Source: Bacteroidales bacterium
GTDB taxonomy: Bacteria; Bacteroidota; Bacteroidia; Bacteroidales; 4484-276
Assembly (NCBI GenBank): GCA_014860585.1
Contig: JACZJL010000085.1
Location: 20,988 to 84,987, forward strand
Length of the DNA stretch: 64,000 bases
Reading direction: 5' to 3'
The position numbers and the translations under genes are program-made. The notes under the pieces are model-generated. The model did not search any database. It saw only the letters and a list, made by a program, of their open reading frames with translations, and was not told the origin of the DNA. Below, in pieces: positions 55,752 to 62,240 of the stretch. Numbering within the stretch: the first letter of the stretch is position 1; the number at the start of each line of letters is the position of its first letter.

Positions 55752-57705
55752 ACACCTCATCATGGGGACTGCCGGTCATGTGGATCACGGCAAAACAGCG
55801 CTGATCAGGGCCCTGACGGGCATTGACTGCGACACCCATAAGGAGGAGAAAGAACGCGGAATCACCATCAACCTGGGATTTGCTCATCTTGAACTTTCTG
55901 AAGAGCTTTCGCTCGGAATTGTGGATGTACCCGGGCATAAGGATTTTGTGAAAACCATGGTGGCCGGCGCATACGGAATTGATTTCGTGTTGCTGGTCAT
56001 TGCTGCCGACAGCGGAATTATGCCTCAGACCAAAGAACATTTTAACATCATCAGTATGCTCGGGATTAAGCACGGGCTGGTTGCCCTGAACAAATCAGAC
56101 CTGGTGGATGATGAAATGATCGAACTGGCCAAACTCGAGATCATGGAGTTTCTCGAGGACAGCCCTATGGAGCACGCGCCTGTTGTTGCCGTGTCCTCAG
56201 TAACCGGAGAGGGAATTGACACATTAAAATCGGAGATCAAAAAAATTGCCCAAAGTATCCCCGAAAAAAGTCATGCAGCTGTCTTTCGGATGTATATCGA
56301 CCGCATTTTCAACATCCGTGGAATTGGCATCGTAGTAACCGGATCGGTGCTTGGCGGCGAAATCAGGATCGGGCAGGATTTATTCTTACTGCCTGGAAAC
56401 CATGACAGACTGAAAATTAAAAGTATTGAGCGGCATGGAAAGCAGGTTGAAATCGTTTCGGCCGGCGACCGTGCAGCGATCAATCTTTCCGGGCTGAAAT
56501 ACGACGACTTCGAACGGGGTATGCTGCTCGCCGGCATACAACTCCCAGAAATCAGCAGGCTGGATGCACTCGTGGAATTGTTTCAGGGAAATACCCGTCT
56601 TGGTATTTGGTCGCAACAGATTTTCCACACGGGCACTTTTTCGTCAAAAGCAAGAATGCACCTTTTAAACTCAGATGAGCTGACCGGCGGGGCACAGGCC
56701 ATTGTCCAGATTCAACTCGAAAAACCCGCCATCCTGCTCAACAACGACCGGTTTATCCTGCGCAATTCTTCCAACGATTTAACCATTGGAGGTGGGCTCA
56801 TCATCGACAACCGTCCGCTCCATCACAAGCGCCGCACCGGGAAACTGCGTCAAAACCTCGAGGTCCTCGCCAAAGCTGTTTCCGATCGGGAAAATCTTTC
56901 CGCCCTGATACTGCTTGAGATGGATAAAGCCATGAAACCAATCTCAGTCGAACAAATCGCAGACTTATTGGGAAAGCAACCTGCAGAAATCGTTTCAGCC
57001 ATTGAGCATCCTGAAATCAACCCTCATGTCTATCTTTTTGAAAATCAAAAATACCTTGTATCCGACGTTTTTTCCAGCAAAGCAGAGGCTACTATTTTAC
57101 TTGCACTGCAAAACTACCATTCGCAGAACCCATTGAAAGAAACCGGGCTTGAGACAAAGGAGCTTGCCGGTAAAGTAAGGCTAACCAGTGGATTTGATTA
57201 TTTTTTACTGGAAAAAATTCTTGCGAAAATGTGGGCCGAAAAAAGGCTGAAAAAAGTCGGGGTAACCTTTGTGTTAAAAGAACACCAGGTCAGGTTCGAC
57301 CGGAAAATGCAGGATCAGATCACCTGGCTCGAAGAGATGATCCGCCGGTCGGGAATGCAACGCGCTTCAATCAACGAAGTGGATGCCGTTGCTCAGTCGC
57401 AGAATATCCGCAAAGGCCAGTTGGTGATGTACCTTCAGTACCTGGCCGCCAACGGGAAGATTTATTACAATGGAGAGGATATTCTCCACACCGGTCTTGT
57501 GAATGGCATTCGCCTCACACTCTTGCGCAAATTGGCCGAGAGTCCGCGTGGCATTAACGAAAAGGATTTCCGGCTGCTGATTGATGGAACCAAAAAAGCC
57601 GTTCAGGCATTGATCAATATTTTCCTTCAGGAAGGGATCATCGAGAAACAAACGTTCTTCCTCCACATCACAGAAAAGGGCAGGCGGTTGATTGGATTGC
57701 CATAG
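55744..57705 (+). CDS. selB: Selenocysteine-specific translation elongation factor
   Basis: This 653-aa GTPase carries G1 GHVDHGKT (11-18), a G2/switch segment [14 protein letters not shown]3 VDVPGHKDF and G4 NKSD, followed by domains II-III. The C-terminus is a set of winged-helix repeats ([29 protein letters not shown] and [23 protein letters not shown]) that bind the SECIS hairpin of selenoprotein mRNAs. It brings selenocysteyl-tRNA to in-frame UGA. The length is near the usual 610-650 aa. It ends 18 bp before the convergent CPBP gene. Confidence 0.95.
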   Translation: MAKHLIMGTAGHVDHGKTALIRALTGIDCDTHKEEKERGITINLGFAHLELSEELSLGIVDVPGHKDFVKTMVAGAYGIDFVLLVIAADSGIMPQTKEHFNIISMLGIKHGLVALNKSDLVDDEMIELAKLEIMEFLEDSPMEHAPVVAVSSVTGEGIDTLKSEIKKIAQSIPEKSHAAVFRMYIDRIFNIRGIGIVVTGSVLGGEIRIGQDLFLLPGNHDRLKIKSIERHGKQVEIVSAGDRAAINLSGLKYDDFERGMLLAGIQLPEISRLDALVELFQGNTRLGIWSQQIFHTGTFSSKARMHLLNSDELTGGAQAIVQIQLEKPAILLNNDRFILRNSSNDLTIGGGLIIDNRPLHHKRRTGKLRQNLEVLAKAVSDRENLSALILLEMDKAMKPISVEQIADLLGKQPAEIVSAIEHPEINPHVYLFENQKYLVSDVFSSKAEATILLALQNYHSQNPLKETGLETKELAGKVRLTSGFDYFLLEKILAKMWAEKRLKKVGVTFVLKEHQVRFDRKMQDQITWLEEMIRRSGMQRASINEVDAVAQSQNIRKGQLVMYLQYLAANGKIYYNGEDILHTGLVNGIRLTLLRKLAESPRGINEKDFRLLIDGTKKAVQALINIFLQEGIIEKQTFFLHITEKGRRLIGLP

Positions 57706-57723
57706 ACCAGGGATGCTCCGGGA

Positions 57724-58668
57724 TTACCGGTTTCTTTTCAAAAACCTGAGTCCGGTTTGTTCGTTCATCACCACAAAGAAGATTAATGCCAGAGAAAGAA
57801 CTATACTCACCCACAGTAAAACGGTGCTTTCGACACTTCCGAACTCTTCAGCCGGCGTTTCCACAACACCCTGCTCGAAAAGATAATAAACCATTACAGC
57901 CGAAGCATTATTGATAAAATGCGCGAGTATGGGCAACCAGACAGATCCCGACCAAACAAAAAGATAGCCAAAGATCAGTCCGAGAACAAACCTGGGTAAA
58001 AAGCCAAAAAACTGTAAATGAAAAGCGCTGAAAATGATGGCAGACAGCACTACGGCGATGTGTACATTTCCCAGCCAGCTTCTGAAGACCCTGATCAGCA
58101 CCGCCCTGAACAACAATTCCTCAGCCACAGAAGCGATCACGCCGACGATCAGCAGATTGATGACCAACCCCCAGATCGTCCGGGTGTTGAGAAATGCTTT
58201 GGTCAGCTCTTCAGCCCGGGTTTCGGCCGTCCGCATCCATTCCTCAATAGCGTGAAGACTATCCGGCAACACCATGGCCTGGTTGATTTTAACCAGTTCG
58301 TTGATAACAGGAAGCAGAAGGTACATCAGCAAAACAACAGAAATGGCTGAAAACAGTCCGGGTAGCTTCTTTAATCCAAGGTATTCGCTGACACTGAAAC
58401 TAACCAAAAAGGCAAAAATTAAACCTGGAAGCACAAAAGCCCCCAGCTGGCTCAACACCTGCATGAACTTCAGGAGAGAAATCTCTTCCGGGTTTTCGGG
58501 AATCCCAATCCCGGATAATGTTTCCATTACGGGAATACCAAACAAAGGACGGGAAAGCAGCACACCCAGAAAAAAAGTAATCAACCACATCACCAGGATG
58601 AGCAGAAATAGCACAAAGAGTTTTACAAAAGCCGGATGTCTAAGTAAGAGCGGTTCCTGACGCAGCAT
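57724..58668 (-). CDS. CPBP family intramembrane metalloprotease
   Basis: The 314-aa membrane protein has about eight hydrophobic segments and the CPBP (Abi/Rce1-like) motifs: EELLFRAVL (glutamates and arginine of motif 1) near residue 187, SAFHLQF (motif 2 histidine) and LAHFINN (motif 3). Family members cleave in the membrane or process peptides; in some bacteria they give self-immunity to bacteriocins. No substrate peptide gene is evident nearby. A -7 element lies 33 bp upstream. Confidence 0.88.
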   Translation of the reverse strand: MLRQEPLLLRHPAFVKLFVLFLLILVMWLITFFLGVLLSRPLFGIPVMETLSGIGIPENPEEISLLKFMQVLSQLGAFVLPGLIFAFLVSFSVSEYLGLKKLPGLFSAISVVLLMYLLLPVINELVKINQAMVLPDSLHAIEEWMRTAETRAEELTKAFLNTRTIWGLVINLLIVGVIASVAEELLFRAVLIRVFRSWLGNVHIAVVLSAIIFSAFHLQFFGFLPRFVLGLIFGYLFVWSGSVWLPILAHFINNASAVMVYYLFEQGVVETPAEEFGSVESTVLLWVSIVLSLALIFFVVMNEQTGLRFLKRNR

Positions 58669-58700
58669 TTGGCAAAGGTTCGAATTTTTACAATAGTCGG

Positions 58701-58708
58701 CAAACTTA
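58701..58708 (-). promoter_or_regulatory. -7 element for the CPBP gene
   Basis: The complement reads TAAGTTTG (TAnnTTTG). No -33 is evident. Confidence 0.3.
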
Positions 58709-58753
58709 AATAAAATTCATTTGACAGGTCAGATTATGGTAATTGATTTTTTC

Positions 58754-58945
58754 CCGGTTGTTCAGACGTCCTAATCGGACGTGACATTCAGACGATGTAT
58801 TCAGACGTGCTATTCCGACGTGACGTTCAGACGAGGCTTCTGCCTCGTCTGGTCTATCCTGGCAGGCTCCGGCCTGCCAAATTAATCTGCTGGCTGCCGG
58901 GTAAACTGTTATAAATCATTTCGCAGGAAGGGGTCTAAGCCGAAC
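58754..58945. repeat. Palindrome-rich repeat, copy A (left of the toxin-antitoxin pair)
   Basis: It starts with CAGACG-type units: two 26-bp copies of CAGACGT(C/G)CTA(A/T)TC(G/C)GACGTGAC(A/G)TT at 58763-58788 and 58802-58827, separated by 13 bp. Then comes a 10-bp stem CAGACGAGGC/GCCTCGTCTG (58828-58837 and 58842-58851) and GGCAGGCTCCGGCCTGCC (58861-58878). The order and sequence match copy B at 59672-59845, in the same orientation. It fills most of the 300-bp gap between the CPBP and PIN genes and has no reading frame. Confidence 0.7.
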
Positions 58946-58968
58946 AGTTGTTAAGTGGGGTATTAAAT

Positions 58969-59403
58969 TCAGATTTCAAGAGTTTCGTAATTTAAACCAA
59001 TGACAACGCTTATTTGATTTCTGTCGGATGATACAAACTGCCAATCATAGCCTGCAACGGCCAGCCATCCAGCAATGTGCAAGGCATCAAGTGTCCGAAG
59101 GCCGTTTTCTTTTCCAAATCGTTTGATCAGAGTCAGTGTTTCATTCATTAGGTCGCCTGCCATTGGCACAATATTAAACAGATCGAATTGATTTTCAATA
59201 GCTGCCTCTATTCTCTGTAGATTTTGTTCATTGATTTCATGATTCCTGTATTTTCGGAATACTGCACACATCAGTTCAACAAGAGCCAGCTCTAAAACCC
59301 ATATATCATTTGATGGATTGTCAATAATCTCTTTCACCTTGTTCGATCCTGCTTCATTGCTGAAAAGTTTTACCAGGGCAGAGGTATCAAAATAGTATGT
59401 CAT
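58969..59403 (-). CDS. VapC-like PIN domain ribonuclease toxin
   Basis: The 144-aa PIN domain has the four acidic catalytic residues in place: D6 (YYFDTSALVK), E43 (ALVELMCAVF), D106 (RTLDALHIA) and D127 (FVSSDRNQ). VapC toxins cut tRNA or rRNA when their antitoxin is lost. The stop codon of the upstream antitoxin overlaps its ATG by 4 bp, the standard toxin-antitoxin arrangement. The pair lies between two copies of a palindrome-rich repeat, suggesting recent gain. Confidence 0.88.
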   Translation of the reverse strand: MTYYFDTSALVKLFSNEAGSNKVKEIIDNPSNDIWVLELALVELMCAVFRKYRNHEINEQNLQRIEAAIENQFDLFNIVPMAGDLMNETLTLIKRFGKENGLRTLDALHIAGWLAVAGYDWQFVSSDRNQISVVIGLNYETLEI

Positions 59404-59618
59404 ATCCTTTCTTCTCTCCCAATATTAATATCCGATGAGGTTAATCCTGCGGCGCCGGTGAGCTTGATTACCTCATCATAATAGTTCGTTTTTGGGATTA
59501 GTTTACTTCTGTGTGGCTTGCGATCACCGGTAAGAGAGTCGATCAGGATTTCAACAATCCTCAAATCATAAGGATCAAGCCCATCAACTTTTGACTTAAT
59601 TTTCTCTTTTAGTTTCAT
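59400..59618 (-). CDS. Antitoxin of the VapBC-like pair
   Basis: The 72-aa product starts at the ATG at 59618 (MKLKEKIKSKVDG). It has a helical N-terminal part (LDPYDLRIVEILIDSL) that may be the dimerising or DNA-binding end and a basic, proline-containing middle (GDRKPHRSKLIPK). I do not recognise a named family. Its role is inferred from its size and its 4-bp overlap with the PIN gene. A longer start at 59657 is ruled out because it would lie upstream of the promoter-like -7 element. Confidence 0.7.
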   Translation of the reverse strand: MKLKEKIKSKVDGLDPYDLRIVEILIDSLTGDRKPHRSKLIPKTNYYDEVIKLTGAAGLTSSDINIGREERI

Positions 59619-59629
59619 GGTTTTTTTCG

Positions 59630-59657
59630 CAAAGATATGAATACTTTCTTTTATCAA
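59630..59657 (-). promoter_or_regulatory. Promoter for the toxin-antitoxin pair
   Basis: The minus strand reads TTG (complement of 59655-59657), 17-bp spacer, TATCTTTG (complement of 59630-59637). The antitoxin start follows by about 12 nt. Confidence 0.5.
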
Positions 59658-59671
59658 TTGAAGATCCCATT

Positions 59672-59845
59672 GTTCAGACGAGACGTTTAGACGAGGCTCC
59701 TGCCTCTATCCCTCGTCTGGTCTATCACGGCAGGCTCCGGCCTGCCATATTAATCTACTGGCTGCCGCGTTAAATGCCAAAAACCATTTCGCAGGCTGGA
59801 GCCTGCAGAAATAGATGCGGCTTAGGCTGGAGCCTAAGCCGAACA
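59672..59845. repeat. Palindrome-rich repeat, copy B (right of the toxin-antitoxin pair)
   Basis: The order of blocks matches copy A: TTCAGACGAG ... GACGAGGCTCCTGCCTC, TCGTCTGGTCTATC, GGCAGGCTCCGGCCTGCC (59729-59746), TTAATCTACTGGCTGCCG, CATTTCGCAGG, and CTAAGCCGAACAG. It additionally holds stems GCAGGCT/AGCCTGC (59791-59797 and 59800-59806) and CGGCTTAGGCT/AGCCTAAGCCG (59818-59828 and 59831-59841). Confidence 0.7.
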
Positions 59846-59874
59846 GCGGAGTGGAATGTTGAAATGACGAAAAC

Positions 59875-59911
59875 CTGACAGTCCCGCACGTGCGGGATTA
59901 AGATCTGTCAG
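59875..59911. repeat. Nested palindrome
   Basis: A perfect 16-bp palindrome TCCCGCACGTGCGGGA (59882-59897) lies inside CTGACAG (59875-59881) and CTGTCAG (59905-59911). A T-rich tail follows. It could be a terminator or a mobile-repeat end, and it shares the CCTGACAG core with 30472-30486. Confidence 0.5.
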
Positions 59912-59985
59912 TGTTTTATTAAGAACCACCGAAAATTTAACATTAATTTATAGTTTACAACCACCAACTGAGCGGTATATTTTTT

Positions 59986-59993
59986 TACTTTTG
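59986..59993 (+). promoter_or_regulatory. -7 element for the endonuclease gene
   Basis: TACTTTTG matches TAnnTTTG, 21 bp before the ATG at 60015. No clear -33. Confidence 0.4.
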
Positions 59994-60014
59994 CCCTCCA
60001 TTCAAAACAGCAAT

Positions 60015-61187
60015 ATGCCTACAACGTTACGCTCATTTTCCGCACTGCTTTTACTCTCTTTGCTTACATCTGTCCTTTTTGCGCAGATACCCCCGAATTA
60101 CTACAACTCAGCGCAGGGACTCACCGGCGCCAGCCTCAAAACAGCCCTGCACAACATCATCGATGACCATACGGAAAAATCCTATGATTACCTCTGGACG
60201 GCCTTTCAGACAACCGACGACAAGTCCAACGGCAAGGTGTGGGACATGTACAGCGACCTCCCCGGTAATCCTCCCTACGAGTATACCTTCTCCGCTGACC
60301 AATGTTCAGAAGCCACTGCTCCCTACGAAAACTATTGCTACAACCGTGAGCACTCCTGGCCGCGAAGCTGGTACGGCGGCGCCGAGGATGTCCCGATGTA
60401 CACCGACCTTTTCCATGTTTACCCCACCGATGCCTGGGTGAACGAGCAGCGGTCGAATTTTCCCTACGGGCAGGTGAACTCACCCTCCACCACCACGCAA
60501 AACGGCAGCAAGTTAGGTTCATGCAGTTATCCGGGTTACTCCGGCACGGTGTTCGAACCCATTGACGCCTACAAGGGAGACTTTGCCCGCACTTACTTTT
60601 ACATGGTGACCCGCTACGAAGACCTGGTGGCCACCTGGTACAGCAACTCCAGCGAAGCCAATGCCGTGCTGCAGCCCAATACTTTTCCGGTGTTCGAAAC
60701 CTGGTTCCTGAACATGCTGATTGCCTGGCACAACGCCGACCCCGTATCGGCGAAAGAAATTGACCGCAACAACGCCGTGTTTGCCATACAGGGCAACCGC
60801 AACCCTTTTATTGACCACCCCGAGTATGTGCAGTGTGTGTGGGCTACATGCCTTGAGGACGAACCCGCCAACCACGCCACCGACTTCTCGGCGCACACCA
60901 TCACGCTGAACTGGGCCGACGCCACCGGCGCCACCCTCCCCGACGGTTACCTCGTGCGCATGAGCAACCAGGGGTTTGACAATATCTTAGCCCCCGACGA
61001 CGGAATCCCCGTTACCGACAACTTCTGGAACAAAAACGTTCCCTACGGCAAACAAACCGCAACCTTTGGCGGGCTGACACCCAACACGGTGTATTACTTT
61101 AAAATATTTGGCTACCGCGGCGCCGGCGCTACCATCGGCTACAAAACCGACGGCGCCATCCAACAGGTAAGTATCGAAGCAAAATAA
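60015..61187 (+). CDS. Secreted endonuclease I family nuclease with fibronectin type III-like tail
   Basis: The 390-aa product has a signal peptide (LLLLSLLTSVLFAQ) and an endonuclease I (EndA/Vvn) domain with the catalytic block NREHSWPRSW (R111, H113), HVYPTDAWVN (H134, N143) and GDFARTYFYM. These enzymes cut DNA or RNA without sequence specificity in the presence of a metal. A fibronectin III-like domain follows from about residue 300 (TITLNWADATG ... LTPNTVYYFKIF), and the protein ends without a T9SS domain. The gene is visibly GC-rich compared with its neighbours. Its last 143 bp recur at 62070-62212. An upstream TTG at 59991 falls in the -7 element and is not used. Confidence 0.9.
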   Translation: MPTTLRSFSALLLLSLLTSVLFAQIPPNYYNSAQGLTGASLKTALHNIIDDHTEKSYDYLWTAFQTTDDKSNGKVWDMYSDLPGNPPYEYTFSADQCSEATAPYENYCYNREHSWPRSWYGGAEDVPMYTDLFHVYPTDAWVNEQRSNFPYGQVNSPSTTTQNGSKLGSCSYPGYSGTVFEPIDAYKGDFARTYFYMVTRYEDLVATWYSNSSEANAVLQPNTFPVFETWFLNMLIAWHNADPVSAKEIDRNNAVFAIQGNRNPFIDHPEYVQCVWATCLEDEPANHATDFSAHTITLNWADATGATLPDGYLVRMSNQGFDNILAPDDGIPVTDNFWNKNVPYGKQTATFGGLTPNTVYYFKIFGYRGAGATIGYKTDGAIQQVSIEAK

Positions 61188-61188
61188 A
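61046..61188 (+). repeat. 143-bp direct repeat, copy 1 (3' end of the endonuclease gene)
   Basis: It covers the last 47 codons plus the stop codon of the endonuclease gene. The second copy at 62070-62212 differs at about a dozen positions by eye. Both copies start at CGGCAAAC and end at GCAAAATAAA. Confidence 0.85.
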
Positions 61189-61205
61189 CATATCGAACTA
61201 ACAAG

Positions 61206-61445
61206 ATGAACAAAATAACATTGAACATACCGGAAAGCATCAACCTGACAAATTTCGATCTGACAGTTTATGTTGCTGCAAAAATGTATGAAGACGGGCT
61301 TGTTTCAGCCGGACAGGCTTCCGAAATTGTTGGCATTTCCAAAAGGGCTTTTATCGAAATCCTGGGTAAGTATGGCGTGTCGCTATTCAGTCAGTCGGTA
61401 GATGATCTGGAAAAAGAGATAGCCAATACTAAATGCCTAAGTTAG
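61206..61445 (+). CDS. UPF0175 family protein
   Basis: The 79-aa product shows the UPF0175 pattern: LTVYVAAKMYEDGLVSAGQASEIVGISKRAFIEILGKYGVS, a two-helix unit resembling a helix-turn-helix. Family members are usually the antitoxin half of toxin-antitoxin pairs. It is the first of three small AT-rich genes inserted between two copies of the endonuclease 3' end. It overlaps the next gene by 13 bp. Confidence 0.85.
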   Translation: MNKITLNIPESINLTNFDLTVYVAAKMYEDGLVSAGQASEIVGISKRAFIEILGKYGVSLFSQSVDDLEKEIANTKCLS

Positions 61446-61777
61446 CGAACAATTTAAAGATGAAAAATGCAATTTCAAAAAACGGTGTTCCAATTCGGCT
61501 CACAACAGAACGGTGGCAACACATTACAATTGGTCATCCGGACATAGCTGACTATTATTACGAAATACTTGAAACAATTGAAAATCCTGAAATAATTTAC
61601 GAAGGAGACAATGACGCAAAAATTGCAGTTAAAATGTTTCAGGATAGAAATAATAAATTTGTAGTAACAGTTTATAAAGAATCAGGCGCAACCGATGGAT
61701 TTGTAATAACAGCCTATTTTTCAACAAGGAAACAAGAATTTCAAAAGAAAAAAGTACTATGGAAACAACAGATGTAA
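61433..61777 (+). CDS. PBECR-like (barnase/EndoU/RelE-fold) putative nuclease
   Basis: The 114-aa product has RLTTERWQHITIGHPDI, then ILETIENPEIIYEG, and a C-terminal KFVVTVYKESGATDGFVITAYFSTRK. This pattern recalls the phage-associated barnase-EndoU-ColicinE5/D-RelE-like (PBECR) fold, with a conserved histidine (H24 or H28) as a possible catalytic residue. I give this from memory of the pattern, not a search. It is likely a toxin or RNase partner of UPF0175. ATG at 61460 is a second possible start. It overlaps the DUF2283 gene by 19 bp. Confidence 0.6.
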   Translation: MPKLANNLKMKNAISKNGVPIRLTTERWQHITIGHPDIADYYYEILETIENPEIIYEGDNDAKIAVKMFQDRNNKFVVTVYKESGATDGFVITAYFSTRKQEFQKKKVLWKQQM

Positions 61778-61986
61778 AGGAAATGGAAAAAGCTCTTCCC
61801 TATTTTTTAAAGCATAAAACAGTGTGGGCATCCTACGACAGCGAAGCCGATGTGCTTTATTTACATTTTAAGAAACCCAATCATGCAGACAATTCAGAAA
61901 TGACGGAAGATGAGATTATTATCCGCTATGAGAAAAAAGAAATTATTGGTTTAACCATATTAAACGCAAGCCAACGAATAAATTAA
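61759..61986 (+). CDS. DUF2283 domain-containing protein
   Basis: The 75-aa product has the DUF2283 pattern: VWASYDSEADVLYLHFKKPNHADNSEMTEDEIIIRYE and KEIIGLTILNASQR. The family consists of small proteins that I recall being commonly encoded next to small nuclease-like toxins, so it may be the antidote of the PBECR-like protein. Function is unproven. ATG at 61783 is an alternative start. It is the last gene of the inserted three-gene group. Confidence 0.82.
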   Translation: METTDVKEMEKALPYFLKHKTVWASYDSEADVLYLHFKKPNHADNSEMTEDEIIIRYEKKEIIGLTILNASQRIN

Positions 61987-62069
61987 CCACAATTCACCAG
62001 GTCTGATAAGATGCGACGAATTGAAATGAAGATGAGTGATAGCAGTTTTCAGGTTGTTCACGAGGAATC

Positions 62070-62211
62070 CGGCAAACGGACAGCAACCTTTAGCGGGCTT
62101 ACACCCAACACGGTGTATTACTTTAAAATATTTGGTTACAGGGGCGCCGGCCCTACCATCGGCTACAAAACCGACGACCCCATTCAACAGGTAAGTATCG
62201 AAGCAAAATAA
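62070..62211 (+). pseudogene. Remnant of an endonuclease/fibronectin III gene 3' end
   Basis: This fragment encodes KRTATFSGLTPNTVYYFKIF, then GYRGAG and finally VSIEAK and a stop, nearly identical to the last 47 residues of the endonuclease product. Upstream of it the frame reads unrelated residues back to a stop at 61984-61986; an ATG at 62011 would give a 66-aa open frame with no separate function that I can support. It is the second copy of the 143-bp repeat. Confidence 0.8.
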
Positions 62212-62212
62212 A
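62070..62212 (+). repeat. 143-bp direct repeat, copy 2
   Basis: See copy 1 at 61046-61188. The copies flank about 880 bp with the UPF0175, PBECR-like and DUF2283 genes. No transposase or integrase gene is between them. Confidence 0.85.
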
Positions 62213-62240
62213 TCTTTAACTAACTAAAATTTAAAATCTT

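Noticed and set aside
57706..58750. tRNA(Sec) gene next to selAB
   Set aside because: I looked for a long tRNA cloverleaf near the pair and saw only the CPBP gene and repeat DNA.
58754..58945. CRISPR-like array from the repeated CAGACG units
   Set aside because: There are only two full units with a 13-bp gap, no spacers of regular length and no cas genes.
60519..60934. Long minus-strand frames inside the endonuclease gene
   Set aside because: They arise from the GC-rich codon use of the endonuclease on the other strand and encode no recognisable domain.
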